Source of the DNA: Sphaerothrix epifaneia
GTDB taxonomy: Bacteria; Cyanobacteriota; Cyanobacteriia; Phormidesmidales; Phormidesmidaceae
Length of the DNA: 64,000 nt
Direction of reading: 5' to 3'
NCBI RefSeq assembly: GCF_042788235.1
Contig: NZ_JBHZOL010000098.1
Span: 1-64,000 of the forward strand
Positions within the stretch are counted from its first letter, which is position 1. Every line of letters starts with the position of its first letter. Shown here piece by piece: positions 27,632 through 37,106 of this stretch. The notes under the pieces were generated by a model. It did no database searches. It was given only the letters and a program-made list of their open reading frames with translations, and was not told where the DNA came from. The position numbers and the translations under genes were made by a program.

Positions 27632-30600
27632 ATGGTTATTCCTCAGTCGGGTTCTGCTAAGGCAGCCGCTAAAGCCAAGATTTTGGTTGTTGATGATGAA
27701 ACAGACAACCTGGATCTGCTCTATCGTACTTTTTTCCGCAACTTTCAGGTACTTCGAGCCAGCAGCGGAGCAGAAGCGCTAGAAATTTTAGCAGCCCAGC
27801 CTGAGGTAGCCGTGATCATTTCTGATCAGCGTATGCCCGGTATGAGCGGTACTGAGCTACTTAGCCAGGTGGCGGCACAGTATCCCAACATCATTCGCAT
27901 CATGCTGACGGGCTACACCGATGTGGAAGACCTGGTTGAGGCTATCAACGCGGGTAAGGTGTTTAAGTATGTTACGAAGCCTTGGGATGAAGATGATTTA
28001 AAGGCGATTGTGCAGCAAGCCGTCGAAACCCACAGTATCCTCGAAGCTCGTACGGCTGACCTCGCAAGGGTGCTACGTCAAGAAACGTTACTCAATGCAG
28101 TAACCAATACAATTCGTAGCGCCCAGAGTTCTCGGCAAATGCTACAGACCATTGTGAATACAGTTGGCCCCATCATTGAGGTTGACTGGTGCATTTTGCT
28201 GACTTTTGATGTCACTCGCGATTCTCCTTATTTTGTCTATAGCTCTCCGGCGCAATTTGCCAAAACTAAACCATCAGACTTCAATCGGCTGCAGCATACG
28301 ATTTGGCAAACCCAAACGGTACAACAAATTAATCGATCTGATCTGCTGTGGGTCGGCTCTGAAACTATTGATGCGAGTGTTTCGCAAACTTATGATGCGC
28401 TAGATATTCAATCGAGTCTGCTGATCCCGCTAATTTTTAAGCAAAACCTGGTGGCTGTGTTGGCACTGCATCAGTGTGGCCAGGTGCGAAGCTGGAGTAG
28501 CGATGAAGTTCAGCTCTTGGTGACAATGGCTGACCAGGCTGCTTTGGCCGTTGCTCAAATGACCACGTATGAGCAAATTCAATCACTGGCTCAGCGTGAA
28601 GTTTTAATTAACACCATTACGCAGGCGATCCGCTCTAGTTTAGACCCCAAAGAAATTTTTGCGGCCATTACGCAAAAGCTTTGTCTGGCGCTAAAGACGA
28701 ATAACTGCGCCCTTTCGCTTTGGTTTGCTGAGGCGGGCTATGTGCGCTGTGTTAGCCGTTATCGAGCTTTGGATCAAGAGTTGGTGGCTGTGCCACCCTT
28801 TGCCATATCGGATTTAGAAGTTGAGCTAGAAGGGTTGGCTGACGCATCGTCTGAGGCTGAGGTGATGACAGCGCCGATCGCGATCGCAGATGACCCTATT
28901 TTGCAGCAACTCGCAGCGACCCAACGCCCCGTCGTAATTGATGCGACGGCTCCCCCTACGGCTAGTCCACCGCAAATGCTGGGTGATGCCGGGGCAGAGT
29001 GCGCCATGCTGGCAGTACCCCTGCTGGCGGAGGGGCAGATCATCGGTAGTATTTATCTAGAGCAACCGGGATTTCGGGTATGGCGACAAGACGAAATTGA
29101 TTTAGCTCAAGCGGTGGCGGCTCAAGCGGCGATCGCCGTACAGCAAGCTCGGCTCTATCAAAAAACTCGACAACAGGCCGAAAGCCTATTAGAACTCGAT
29201 CGCTTGAAAACAGAGTTTTTTCAAAACATTTCCCATGAGTTTCGAACACCGCTAACGTTGGCAATTGGGCCATTAGAAACCGCGATCGCTCAAGAGCAAG
29301 GGCTGAGCTACGAACAGTCTCAGGTCATGCTGCGTAATGCTCGACGACTATTGCGCTTGGTGAATCAGCTTCTAGATCTACAGCGTTTAGATGCAGGTCG
29401 GATGCAACCCACCTTTAGACCCTGCGATCCGGTGCCTTTTATTAGCAAAGTGATTGAGGCTTTTCGACCTTATTGCGATCGCAAAGATTTGCAGCTTGTA
29501 GTTGAGTTACCGCCCACCTGCTCAACGCTCTACCTAGATTTAGAAAAATTTGACAAGGTGGTTTACAACCTGCTTTCAAATGCAATGAAGTTTACACCGA
29601 CTGGCGGCAGGATTACCGTCAGCCTTAAAACTGAAGCTGAGCAGGTTTGCCTGCAGGTGCAGGATACAGGCATTGGCATTTTAGCAGAGCAGTTACCTTA
29701 TCTGTTCGAACGGTTTCGGCAGGCGGATGGTTCAGCCAGTCGTCACTCGGAAGGGACAGGGCTAGGTTTAGCGATCGCCAAAGAGTTGGTCGATTTGCAT
29801 GGAGGAGACATCACCGTCAGTTCTCAGTATGGTCAGGGTACGACGTTTACCGTTTGGTTACCGCTGGGCAAAGCCCATCTGCCCAGCCAGCACATTACCG
29901 AAACCAGGGCTGACTTTATCCCGCAACGAGCCACGGTAGAACTGGCCGATATTGAAGGGCTACAGACATCGGAAGATCTGATCTGCGATCTCGCAGCGAC
30001 CGAAGCGGCTAAAGCGGTCAGAGGACAACCCCAAATTTTAGTTGTAGACGATCATCCTGATTTGCGGGCTTATGTCACGAGTATTTTGCGGCAGGCAGGC
30101 TATGGCGTGCAGGCGGTAGCTAACGGCGAGATAGGGTTAGCAGTTATGCGCCGTCAGCCACCCAGCTTGGTGGTGACAGATTTAATGATGCCGGGTATTT
30201 CTGGCTTAGAGCTAATTCGGCAGGTGCGGGCTGACGAAGCGCTACAAGGAATCCCGATTGTTTTGCTAACGGCTAAAGCGGACGATGCCACCCGGATTAC
30301 AGGAACCGAAGAAGGAGCAGATGCTTATCTGTCGAAACCTTTTAGCGATCGCGAATTGCTGGCTGAAGTTCGTAACCTGCTAGCCCTCAAGGCCAATGAG
30401 CGGCGGGTGGCAGAACTGAATACCTACTTGACAGAGTCGGTGTTAAAACGCTTTTTGCCCCCTGCGCTGGTGCAAAAAGCGGCTCAGGGTAACTTACAGC
30501 TCGATTTGCAACCCGAACCCCGGCTCGTGACTATCCTTTTTAGCGATATTATTGGCTTTACTCAGCTATCGACCCGATTGCAGGCTAAGCGCATTGCCGA

Positions 30601-31108
30601 AGTGCTGAATGAATATTTAGCAGCCATGAGTCAAGCCATTTTTGACAATGGAGGCACGGTTGATAAGTTTATGGGAGATGCCGTGCTGGCGCTGTTTGGC
30701 GCACCTGAAGACCTGAGTTCTGAGCAGCAGGCACAACAAGCGATCGCCGCAGCGCAACAAATGTATCGGAATCTTCATCAACTTAACCAACGCTGGCAAG
30801 CTCAAGGGGTTGGCACTATCCAGTTTCGCTGCGGTATTCACCAGGGTCGAGCGGTAGTCGGCATGTTTGGCAGCGCTGAACGGACGGACTATACGGCTAT
30901 TGGCCCTAGCGTCAATATTGCGGCTCGTCTCCAAGAGGCGGCGGAAGCAGATTGCATCCTAGTTTCGGAATCGGTAGCGCGTTTCTTGCCAGAGGCCGAT
31001 ACTCGCCAAATAGGTTTGCTTCAACTCCGAGGAATTGACAAAGCAGTGCTAACGTTTGGAGTAAAGGTAAATTCTCAAGCAGAGTCATCTACGCTGCTGT
31101 CTCACTGA
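27632..31108 (+). CDS. Hybrid sensor: REC-GAF-GAF-histidine kinase-REC-nucleotide cyclase
   Basis: 1158 residues. In order: receiver domain (about 15-130, phospho-Asp65 in SDQRMPG), two GAF domains (about 145-310 and 325-505), HisKA with His535 in ISHEFRTPL, HATPase_c with N box, DTGIG and GTGLGLA, a second receiver (Asp850 in TDLMMPG), and a C-terminal class III cyclase with metal residues Asp972 (FSDIIGFT) and Asp1016 (MGDAVLALFG). It links phosphorelay to cAMP or cGMP output in one soluble chain. The GAF domains lack a DXCF-type chromophore motif, so they are not obvious bilin sensors. A TonB-like gene starts 7 nt downstream. Confidence 0.92.
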   Translation: MVIPQSGSAKAAAKAKILVVDDETDNLDLLYRTFFRNFQVLRASSGAEALEILAAQPEVAVIISDQRMPGMSGTELLSQVAAQYPNIIRIMLTGYTDVEDLVEAINAGKVFKYVTKPWDEDDLKAIVQQAVETHSILEARTADLARVLRQETLLNAVTNTIRSAQSSRQMLQTIVNTVGPIIEVDWCILLTFDVTRDSPYFVYSSPAQFAKTKPSDFNRLQHTIWQTQTVQQINRSDLLWVGSETIDASVSQTYDALDIQSSLLIPLIFKQNLVAVLALHQCGQVRSWSSDEVQLLVTMADQAALAVAQMTTYEQIQSLAQREVLINTITQAIRSSLDPKEIFAAITQKLCLALKTNNCALSLWFAEAGYVRCVSRYRALDQELVAVPPFAISDLEVELEGLADASSEAEVMTAPIAIADDPILQQLAATQRPVVIDATAPPTASPPQMLGDAGAECAMLAVPLLAEGQIIGSIYLEQPGFRVWRQDEIDLAQAVAAQAAIAVQQARLYQKTRQQAESLLELDRLKTEFFQNISHEFRTPLTLAIGPLETAIAQEQGLSYEQSQVMLRNARRLLRLVNQLLDLQRLDAGRMQPTFRPCDPVPFISKVIEAFRPYCDRKDLQLVVELPPTCSTLYLDLEKFDKVVYNLLSNAMKFTPTGGRITVSLKTEAEQVCLQVQDTGIGILAEQLPYLFERFRQADGSASRHSEGTGLGLAIAKELVDLHGGDITVSSQYGQGTTFTVWLPLGKAHLPSQHITETRADFIPQRATVELADIEGLQTSEDLICDLAATEAAKAVRGQPQILVVDDHPDLRAYVTSILRQAGYGVQAVANGEIGLAVMRRQPPSLVVTDLMMPGISGLELIRQVRADEALQGIPIVLLTAKADDATRITGTEEGADAYLSKPFSDRELLAEVRNLLALKANERRVAELNTYLTESVLKRFLPPALVQKAAQGNLQLDLQPEPRLVTILFSDIIGFTQLSTRLQAKRIAEVLNEYLAAMSQAIFDNGGTVDKFMGDAVLALFGAPEDLSSEQQAQQAIAAAQQMYRNLHQLNQRWQAQGVGTIQFRCGIHQGRAVVGMFGSAERTDYTAIGPSVNIAARLQEAAEADCILVSESVARFLPEADTRQIGLLQLRGIDKAVLTFGVKVNSQAESSTLLSH

Positions 31109-31115
31109 CTATGTT

Positions 31116-32177
31116 ATGGCTGTGTCCACCCCTGACGCTCTGATCTGGCTACGACACCGAGATCCGCGTCGTCTGTGGCCTAAATTAATTGCTTTAGCGG
31201 TTTTGCTACATGGGCTACTCTGGCTATTGGGCTGGCCGATTTGGTTGCGATCGCAGCAGGCTTTGACCCAGTCTACTCAGACGGTAGTGCCCATTGAGCT
31301 AGTGGCAACCGCAGAGGGGGCAAGTTCAGAGGCGATCGCAGCGGCAGGTTCTGCTGAGGAAGCCACTGCTGCCGCTGCGACCGAGTCAGCCGCTTCTCCT
31401 GACTCCCAAGCCAACCAGTCAGCGTCGCCTAGCCCTTCACCCAACGCAACAGAACCTCCCAGCGATCGCAGCCCAGCCGTCGTCTCTGGCAATGAAACAT
31501 CAGGCACTAGCCCAGAACGTGGCGGCAGCACGGCGGCAGGCAATACACGCAACAGCAGCAATACAGGGGCAACTGGTAACGATCAGGGGGGGACATCGGC
31601 TAGCGGTGGCGATCGCGGTAGGCAAACCCAGGAAGAAACAACGGCTGGGGGCAGTTCAGCCGCAACCGGACGCGAGACTGAAGGAACCGAAGGCACTGAG
31701 GGAACGACTGGCGACGGTGCAGAAGTCACCGAAGAGACCACCGGAAACGAAGACGGCCTAGGGACGGTGAGTGTCAATTCAAATCCCACAGGGCAAAATA
31801 CTCGCTTCACCACCCAGCTTGCGGTAGCGCCGTTGCCAGACGGCAATGATATTCCTGATATATTGCCTGCTCTGGTGAATGAAGGGAGGCAGCAAATTGT
31901 GCTAGACCCGCTGCAGGGTACCTGTGATTTGCCCAGTCCAGAGGTGACTCAATTTATTCAGACGGGGGCGTCGGTAGCGCTACAGGTGGTGGTAGAAGCG
32001 GATGGCCGTGTTTCAGGTGCCTTTGTCAAAAACACAAGCGGTAGTTTTGGGTTTGACACGTTGATGCGCTGTTTGCTGGTCGAGGCTCAGGTGTTTGAGT
32101 TTTATCCGGCTCAAAGTGGTGGGGCAGCGGTGCCCACAGATCAGATAATTTTGCAGGTTAGCGTAACGCCTAATTGA
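31116..32177 (+). CDS. TonB-like single-span protein with long low-complexity linker
   Basis: 353 residues: a basic N terminus, one membrane span at about 23-44, then a 150-residue Ala/Ser/Thr/Gly/Glu-rich linker (including repeated EGT units) and a folded C-terminal domain of about 95 residues with LQVVVEADGRVSGAFV and DTLMRCLLVEAQVFEFYPA, which is TonB_C-like. This layout fits energy-transducing TonB-type proteins spanning the periplasm. Neither ExbB/ExbD nor a receptor is nearby. It is probably co-transcribed with the hybrid kinase gene. Confidence 0.72.
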   Translation: MAVSTPDALIWLRHRDPRRLWPKLIALAVLLHGLLWLLGWPIWLRSQQALTQSTQTVVPIELVATAEGASSEAIAAAGSAEEATAAAATESAASPDSQANQSASPSPSPNATEPPSDRSPAVVSGNETSGTSPERGGSTAAGNTRNSSNTGATGNDQGGTSASGGDRGRQTQEETTAGGSSAATGRETEGTEGTEGTTGDGAEVTEETTGNEDGLGTVSVNSNPTGQNTRFTTQLAVAPLPDGNDIPDILPALVNEGRQQIVLDPLQGTCDLPSPEVTQFIQTGASVALQVVVEADGRVSGAFVKNTSGSFGFDTLMRCLLVEAQVFEFYPAQSGGAAVPTDQIILQVSVTPN

Positions 32178-32245
32178 GCGCCAATGGAGCCGCCTCATTT
32201 GCTGGCAAATTGTGTTAACCTAGCATATGCTCAAGCAGCCAGTCT

Positions 32246-32316
32246 GCGGGTGTAGTTTAGTGGTAAAACCTTAGCCTTCCAAGCTAATGATGGGGGTTCG
32301 ATTCCCCCCACCCGCT
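32246..32316 (+). tRNA. tRNA-Gly (anticodon TCC)
   Basis: 71-nt cloverleaf: acceptor GCGGGTG pairs with CACCCGC, D-arm with TAGTGGTAA, anticodon stem TTAGC/GCTAA around loop CTTCCAA giving anticodon TCC, and T-arm GGGGGTTCGATTCCCCC. No CCA is encoded. Confidence 0.96.
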
Positions 32317-32367
32317 TAGTGCGTTTTTTGGCGGCTGAAAACCGATTCAGCCAGTTTTGGTTTTGAG

Positions 32368-32811
32368 GTGAGATCTTTGACCTTAGAGCAAATTGCCCAA
32401 CAGGCTCAAACGCTGACCCAGGCTGAAACAGCAGTATTGGCCTGGATTGAAACAGAAACGGCAACTGTTTACTATGTGGCAGCCGTCGGTAAACAGGCGG
32501 CGGCGATCGCTGGTAAGCGGGGTCAAATCGCTACTTCTGGCTTGTGCGGTGTGGTCTTTCAGCAAAGCTGTCCAATACTGGTTGCTCAAACACAAGGAGA
32601 CAACCGGGTCAGACAAGATCAGGTGGCAGCACTGGGAATTGAGACGGCGTTAGCGGTACCCTTGCGGCAAGCCGATCAGATTGTGGGTGTGCTGATGGTA
32701 CTCAATCGGCAAGATGGCAGCCTATTTGATGCAGCGGCTCAACAGCAGCTAGAGAGATATGCGGCTGAGATTAGCCAAGCGGTGGCAACGCTCGTACAGA
32801 CAGACAGCTAG
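32368..32811 (+). CDS. Single GAF-domain protein
   Basis: 147 residues, essentially one GAF domain: AETAVLAWIETETATVYYVAAVG, GLCGVVFQQSCPILVAQTQGD, ALAVPLRQADQIVGVLMVLNRQDG and a closing helix. It resembles free GAF proteins that sense small molecules or act as partners of signalling proteins. The two cysteines in GLCGVVFQQSC are not placed as in bilin-binding GAF domains. Start is GTG 32368; TTG 32377 is an alternative. Confidence 0.82.
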   Translation: MRSLTLEQIAQQAQTLTQAETAVLAWIETETATVYYVAAVGKQAAAIAGKRGQIATSGLCGVVFQQSCPILVAQTQGDNRVRQDQVAALGIETALAVPLRQADQIVGVLMVLNRQDGSLFDAAAQQQLERYAAEISQAVATLVQTDS

Positions 32812-32820
32812 CAGCGTCAG

Positions 32821-32930
32821 ATAGTAGCTGTAGCCACCAGCGTTGAAACATTGCCAAAAACCGCAAGCGGCTGACAAAACAGCCTTCCTTCTGCCCTCTG
32901 CCCTCAAACTTCTGCTGCCTTTCGCTCTAT
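32821..32930 (+). repeat. Dispersed intergenic repeat, copy B
   Basis: Has GTAGCTGTAGCCACCAGCG, then CGCAAGCGGCTGACAAAAC and CTTCCTTCTGCCCTCTGCC. Lies between the convergent GAF gene and the gene at 32954. Confidence 0.7.
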
Positions 32931-32953
32931 CAGCCGCTTGACGGCAAGAGTGG

Positions 32954-33205
32954 CTATAAAATTGCTGAAATTTGCTCGATCAGGTTGTCAAGCTTATCTT
33001 CACAAATTTGCTCGGCGGCTTCGAGTGGCAAGCCTTGTTCGAGGGCATAGGTTTCAAACGCGTTGTAAATCATGGCGATCGCGGTTTCTTTTTCTTCTGG
33101 GCCAAGCGCCCAACGCAGTTCAAGACAGCCGCGAATCATTAAATTCACCAAGTGGCTTTCACGATGGAGGTTGTTGAGAAGCTGATCGGCAATGCTATCT
33201 GGCAC
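32954..33205 (-). CDS. Small helical protein of unknown function
   Basis: 83 residues, entirely helical by composition, acidic, with IYNAFETYALEQGLPLEAAE in the middle. No family recognised. The only available start is GTG at 33205. It sits between a repeat copy and the HNH cassette, on the same strand as the cassette but 140 nt from it. Confidence 0.55.
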   Translation of the reverse strand: MPDSIADQLLNNLHRESHLVNLMIRGCLELRWALGPEEKETAIAMIYNAFETYALEQGLPLEAAEQICEDKLDNLIEQISAIL

Positions 33206-33345
33206 AGGCAGAAACCTATTTGAACGTAGTTGGGCAATTGGGTCTGATCATAGCCTGCTGACGCTGTTGAGAAGAACGCATCAACCTCAGCCCTTAGAGC
33301 GAAGCCAGAGACGGGCTTGAGCACTTGTCCACCTCGCCGATCACG

Positions 33346-33801
33346 CTATTTTCTAGCTTTTAGTGATTTGAGTAATTCTCTGGGGCGAAATAGCTGAATG
33401 TCTGCGTAGCGATCGCGATGATAGATAAACATATAGTGCTCATATTCATACCAATGTCTTTCACCCTTTTCCTGGTTGCACGGTTGGCAAATAACCCAGA
33501 GATTTCTAAAGTCTAGAGATAGCCAAGGATATTGCGCCCGGGGCAGTTTGTGGTCAATGGTGCGGCCACCGACTGTTGCAAATTTTGCCCCACAGACAGG
33601 ACAATGCCAATCAGAATTTTCTCTGGCCCACTGCTGGCTCACTGCCGTTGTACCGCATTTGTAGTTGCCGTCAATATAGCGCCAGCGATCAAACTGGCGA
33701 TAATCCTCAAGATCTTGAGGCGTCAGTTTGTGATATCGCTTTTTGCCAATTTCGTCAGCTAAGGCAAAAAGATCTTTTAAGTCTTTGTTGTCAAGGTTCA
33801 T
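33346..33801 (-). CDS. HNH endonuclease
   Basis: 151 residues. The HNH fold is clear: zinc pair CPVC (Cys67, Cys70), catalytic IDHK (Asp83, His84), Asn100, and second zinc pair CQPCN (Cys105, Cys108, Asn109), followed by EKG. The N-terminal 25 residues contain the block LKDLFALADEIGKK, nearly repeated in the neighbouring gene product. It is the last gene of a three-gene minus-strand cassette (19-nt gap). HNH enzymes cut DNA or RNA in defence, homing or packaging; which applies is unknown. Confidence 0.85.
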   Translation of the reverse strand: MNLDNKDLKDLFALADEIGKKRYHKLTPQDLEDYRQFDRWRYIDGNYKCGTTAVSQQWARENSDWHCPVCGAKFATVGGRTIDHKLPRAQYPWLSLDFRNLWVICQPCNQEKGERHWYEYEHYMFIYHRDRYADIQLFRPRELLKSLKARK

Positions 33802-33820
33802 GGCAAGTTTGTTCAGCTTT

Positions 33821-34246
33821 TTATCGGCGTCTTCTCAGTCCGGGCTTTTTCTTAGGAGCCGATCTGTTAGTGCTGTAGTCAACTACTTCAAGCTCAACTT
33901 CTGGAAACTGCTGATCAACCATATCTGAAATCGCATTGACTTCAGCAGAAAGCTGCTGATTAAAAGCGGCTATTTCTGCGTCAGTTTGATATTTTTGGCC
34001 TATGCGATCTGCTTGCAAAAATAAGTCTTCTAAACTGGGTTCGTCGGCTTCAGATGGAGCAATGAGTTGCTCAATTTTTTGATAAAGCTTGATGACATTG
34101 TCCCATCCAACGTTTTTGTAGCTATTTTCTTTTAACCAGGTTTGCTGCTCTTGTGGAAGCTGGCTTTTGCGAGTTGTGTTAGAGCGCTGAATTGCTCGAT
34201 AGCTCAGGCCGCTAAAACTTCTTTTTTGCCGTTTTTGGGTTGCCAT
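33821..34246 (-). CDS. Small basic-ended protein of the HNH cassette
   Basis: 141 residues, unknown family. Both ends are strongly basic (QKRQKRS at the start, PKKKPGLRRRR at the end), suggesting nucleic-acid contact. The centre is acidic and helical and holds LEDLFLQADRIGQKY (residues 72-86), which matches residues 8-23 of the HNH protein (LKDLF..AD.IG.K). This shared block suggests a common binding surface or ancestry. It lies 12 nt after the coiled-coil gene and 19 nt before the HNH gene. Confidence 0.62.
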   Translation of the reverse strand: MATQKRQKRSFSGLSYRAIQRSNTTRKSQLPQEQQTWLKENSYKNVGWDNVIKLYQKIEQLIAPSEADEPSLEDLFLQADRIGQKYQTDAEIAAFNQQLSAEVNAISDMVDQQFPEVELEVVDYSTNRSAPKKKPGLRRRR

Positions 34247-34258
34247 TGCGCTTAGCCT

Positions 34259-34843
34259 CTAGCCTAATGTCCATTGAAACAGCCGGATCAAGGCTTTGCG
34301 AATCTCACTGTCTTCGTACTCCAAAAGCATTTTGGTATCGCGGGCTAGTCTCAATCGCACCTGATCAACAATGTTCTTGAGATCTTTGTTATCTTTTTTC
34401 AGCACTTCGTTAGCATCAATTAGCTGGTCATTTTGTGTAGTGAGAGTTTGCACTTTGCTAGACAAACGCTGATTCTCAGATGATAGGCTCTGGATTTGAG
34501 CTTCTAGTTCTTGCTGTTCTTTCGACAAATTTTCTTTGCGATCGCGCGATGAAATATTAGCCTTTTCTAGATTTTCTATTTCTTGTGCTAATTTTTGGTG
34601 TTCTGCTTGCAGAGATTTCAGTCTTTTCTCGGCTTGACTTCGCTGTTGACCAAAGGTGCGGTTGTTTTTGCTGAGTTCTTCGTTTTTAGTGGTAAAAGAC
34701 TTAACTAGCTTGGTGGCGATCGCTTGACTTTGCATCAACCTTAACAGTTCACCACATTCCTCCGCACTTAGGGGTTGGCTAATGTTCTTATTGATACCAT
34801 ATTGATCTTTTAACTGATTTTGTAGCTCATGCTTGGTTGCCAT
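34259..34843 (-). CDS. Coiled-coil protein of the HNH cassette
   Basis: 194 residues. An N-terminal domain (residues 1-50, with LSAEECGELLRLMQSQAI) precedes a long coiled coil of Lys/Glu/Gln/Leu heptads (about 50-165) and a short C-terminal tail ending LIRLFQWTLG. No enzyme motif. It is the first gene of the cassette; a GGGGAG ribosome site precedes the ATG. Local GC is low: two 60-base lines counted by hand at 34081 and 34501 are 37-38 per cent, against about 48 per cent in a line at 30001. Confidence 0.65.
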   Translation of the reverse strand: MATKHELQNQLKDQYGINKNISQPLSAEECGELLRLMQSQAIATKLVKSFTTKNEELSKNNRTFGQQRSQAEKRLKSLQAEHQKLAQEIENLEKANISSRDRKENLSKEQQELEAQIQSLSSENQRLSSKVQTLTTQNDQLIDANEVLKKDNKDLKNIVDQVRLRLARDTKMLLEYEDSEIRKALIRLFQWTLG

Positions 34844-35102
34844 TCACCGTCTCCCCTAGGGGCTTTTTTTAATTATGCCTATGAGCAGGTGAGAAACTGA
34901 CATTTTTATAATCGATGTTTGCCAACCGAGTCAGCCGCAACTTCCCGGACGATTCAAAGAAGTCAGGCCAACTCTGATACGGTTGATTCTGCCGATGGAA
35001 GCCAAGCCAAAGCAGGGCGATCGTCTGGGTAATCCTTAGTAGGATCTAATTAGGCGTTAGAGGCGCTTACTATTAACTTACGAGTTTAGTGCTGGCGGTA
35101 TT

Positions 35103-36848
35103 TTGACGTTTTTAAAAAAGCTAGGGCAATCTTCGGCTACTCAACTGCTCACCCCATATTACGGCTGGCTGGGACTCAGTTTGACGGTGGCCTTGTTTTA
35201 TGGTTGGCAGTCATGGCACTTTGCTATCAGCCGTGATTTTTTCATTCAAGATGATGCTCGACAGCACATTTTTTGGATGCAGCGGTTTATCAACCCGGCT
35301 CTCTTTGCCAACGATTTAATTGCTGATTATTTCCAGTCAGTCGCACCACCGGGGTTCACCGCGTTTTACCACTTGTTTGCCAAAGCTGGCGTTGATCCCT
35401 TATGGCTCAGCAAGCTACTGCCTGCTGTTTTAGGCATTCTAACGACGCTGTACTGTTTTGGCGTTAGTCTGCGGTTGTTTCCCGTACCTGCGGCAGCCTT
35501 TCTTTCTACGCTGCTGCTCAACCAGGCACTATGGATGGAGGACGATTTAGCCAGCGCTACCCCACGGGCTTTTTTGTATCCACTTTTGCTGGCCTTTTTG
35601 TACTATTTGCTGCGCGGTTGGCAATGGGCAGCCCTGGCGGCTTTGGCCTTGCTGGGATTGTTTTATCCGCAGATGGCGTTGTTGGCGATCGCTCTTTTGA
35701 CCCTACGCCTGTTTCGCTGGCCGCTCCCCCCCCTGCGGTTGAAAAAAGCTAGCGCTGACTATCAGCTTTGGGGAGCAGCGCTGCTGGTTTTAGCGCTGAT
35801 TTTGCTACCATATAAGCTTGGCTCGACAGAATTTGGCCCCTTAATTACCGTGGCTCAGGCTAAAGCACTGGCTACTTTTAATTATGTTGATGGGTACTAT
35901 GGTCGCTCATTTTTCTTTTCAAGCAATCCGCTGATTTTTTGGCTGTTGGGGCCGCGCAGTGGTTTGTTGTTTTGGGGAATTTTGTCGCCGCTCTGTCTAT
36001 CAGGTTTAGCCTTGCCGTTTTTGCTTAAACAACCGCAGAAGTTTCCTAGCGTCAAACAGGTTTCGGCGGAGATTAAACTACTCGCTCAACTGGTTTTAGC
36101 CTCCCTTATATTGTTTGGCTTGGCTCATTTGTTGCTGTTTCAACTGCATTTTCCTAATCGCTATGTCTATCACAGCTTTCGCATTGTACTGGCGATCGCC
36201 GCAGGTATTAGCTTATATATCTATTTTGCAGCTTTTCTCAAGGCACTGCCGCGCTGGTCGCTCAGGCAAAAAGGAGCGATCGCCTTGCCCCTCAGCCTGG
36301 TAGTTTTGCTACTTGTTGCCCCCTTTTTGCCGCAGCTTACCTTAGCCAATCAGCTGTTTAAACCAGCTAGAGAACCTGCCCTACATCAATTCTTGCGCCA
36401 GCAGCCTATTGCTAGCCTGGTCGTTTCTTTAGATAAAGAAGCTGAAAATATTCCTACCTTTTCGCAACGATCAACCCTAGTCGCCAGAGAATATGCTTTT
36501 CCTTATCACTGGGGATACTACACCCAATTTCGGCAGCGGGTTTTAGCCCTCACAGCCGCTCAGTATAGTAACCAGCCTGAGCAAATTAGCCAGTTCATTC
36601 AGCAATTTGCAGCCGATTTCTGGCTGTTAGATAAGCAGTCCTTCACCTCCGAATATGTGATCAAAAATCGGCTTTTACGAGAGTTTCAAGCGACAGAGAT
36701 GGTATTGCAAGCTTTAGAAAATCCAGAGACGCTGGTACTACCCAAGCTGATAGAGCGCTGTACAGTTTTAGATATGAATAGTCGCGTTTTGCTCGCTGCT
36801 AGCTGTGTCGATCAAGCTGCCCATGTAGCGATTGAACAGTCAAACTAA
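35103..36848 (+). CDS. Polytopic membrane protein, possibly GT-C-type glycosyltransferase
   Basis: 581 residues with about ten or more membrane spans. After the first span comes a loop with DFFIQDDARQHIFWMQRF; an Asp-rich loop after span 1 is typical of GT-C glycosyltransferases that use lipid-linked sugars. The C-terminal 160 residues look extracytoplasmic. The family is not recognised and the enzyme call is inference. Start is TTG at 35103. It is divergent from the HNH cassette. Confidence 0.65.
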   Translation: MTFLKKLGQSSATQLLTPYYGWLGLSLTVALFYGWQSWHFAISRDFFIQDDARQHIFWMQRFINPALFANDLIADYFQSVAPPGFTAFYHLFAKAGVDPLWLSKLLPAVLGILTTLYCFGVSLRLFPVPAAAFLSTLLLNQALWMEDDLASATPRAFLYPLLLAFLYYLLRGWQWAALAALALLGLFYPQMALLAIALLTLRLFRWPLPPLRLKKASADYQLWGAALLVLALILLPYKLGSTEFGPLITVAQAKALATFNYVDGYYGRSFFFSSNPLIFWLLGPRSGLLFWGILSPLCLSGLALPFLLKQPQKFPSVKQVSAEIKLLAQLVLASLILFGLAHLLLFQLHFPNRYVYHSFRIVLAIAAGISLYIYFAAFLKALPRWSLRQKGAIALPLSLVVLLLVAPFLPQLTLANQLFKPAREPALHQFLRQQPIASLVVSLDKEAENIPTFSQRSTLVAREYAFPYHWGYYTQFRQRVLALTAAQYSNQPEQISQFIQQFAADFWLLDKQSFTSEYVIKNRLLREFQATEMVLQALENPETLVLPKLIERCTVLDMNSRVLLAASCVDQAAHVAIEQSN

Positions 36849-37106
36849 TCAGCAGGTTGGCCTTTAGCAGAACTGTTAAAAATTGCCGCCTTGCCCAATA
36901 TTTGCTGAAGTTCAGCCTTTCTGCCATTGAGATGGCTTGCCATTACCCCTGATACTGTTTATACATTCATCATTACAGCAATACGCTAAAATCCGCTCAT
37001 AATCTGTGCGATCGCGTCTCTTAGCCAGCCAAATTCAACCGAGAGACGTGTCTGCTAGTGGGTTTATCGTTCTCGGTTTTGCGCTCCCTACCCAGACTTT
37101 GCTCTC

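Noticed and set aside
28600..29150. Bilin-binding photoreceptor GAF domain in the hybrid kinase
   Set aside because: No cysteine motif of phytochrome or cyanobacteriochrome type is visible.
28774..29273. Minus-strand open frames inside the hybrid kinase gene
   Set aside because: They are shadows of the well-supported plus-strand domains.
31277..31846. Open frames opposite or overlapping the TonB-like linker
   Set aside because: They arise from the low-complexity composition of the linker and match nothing.
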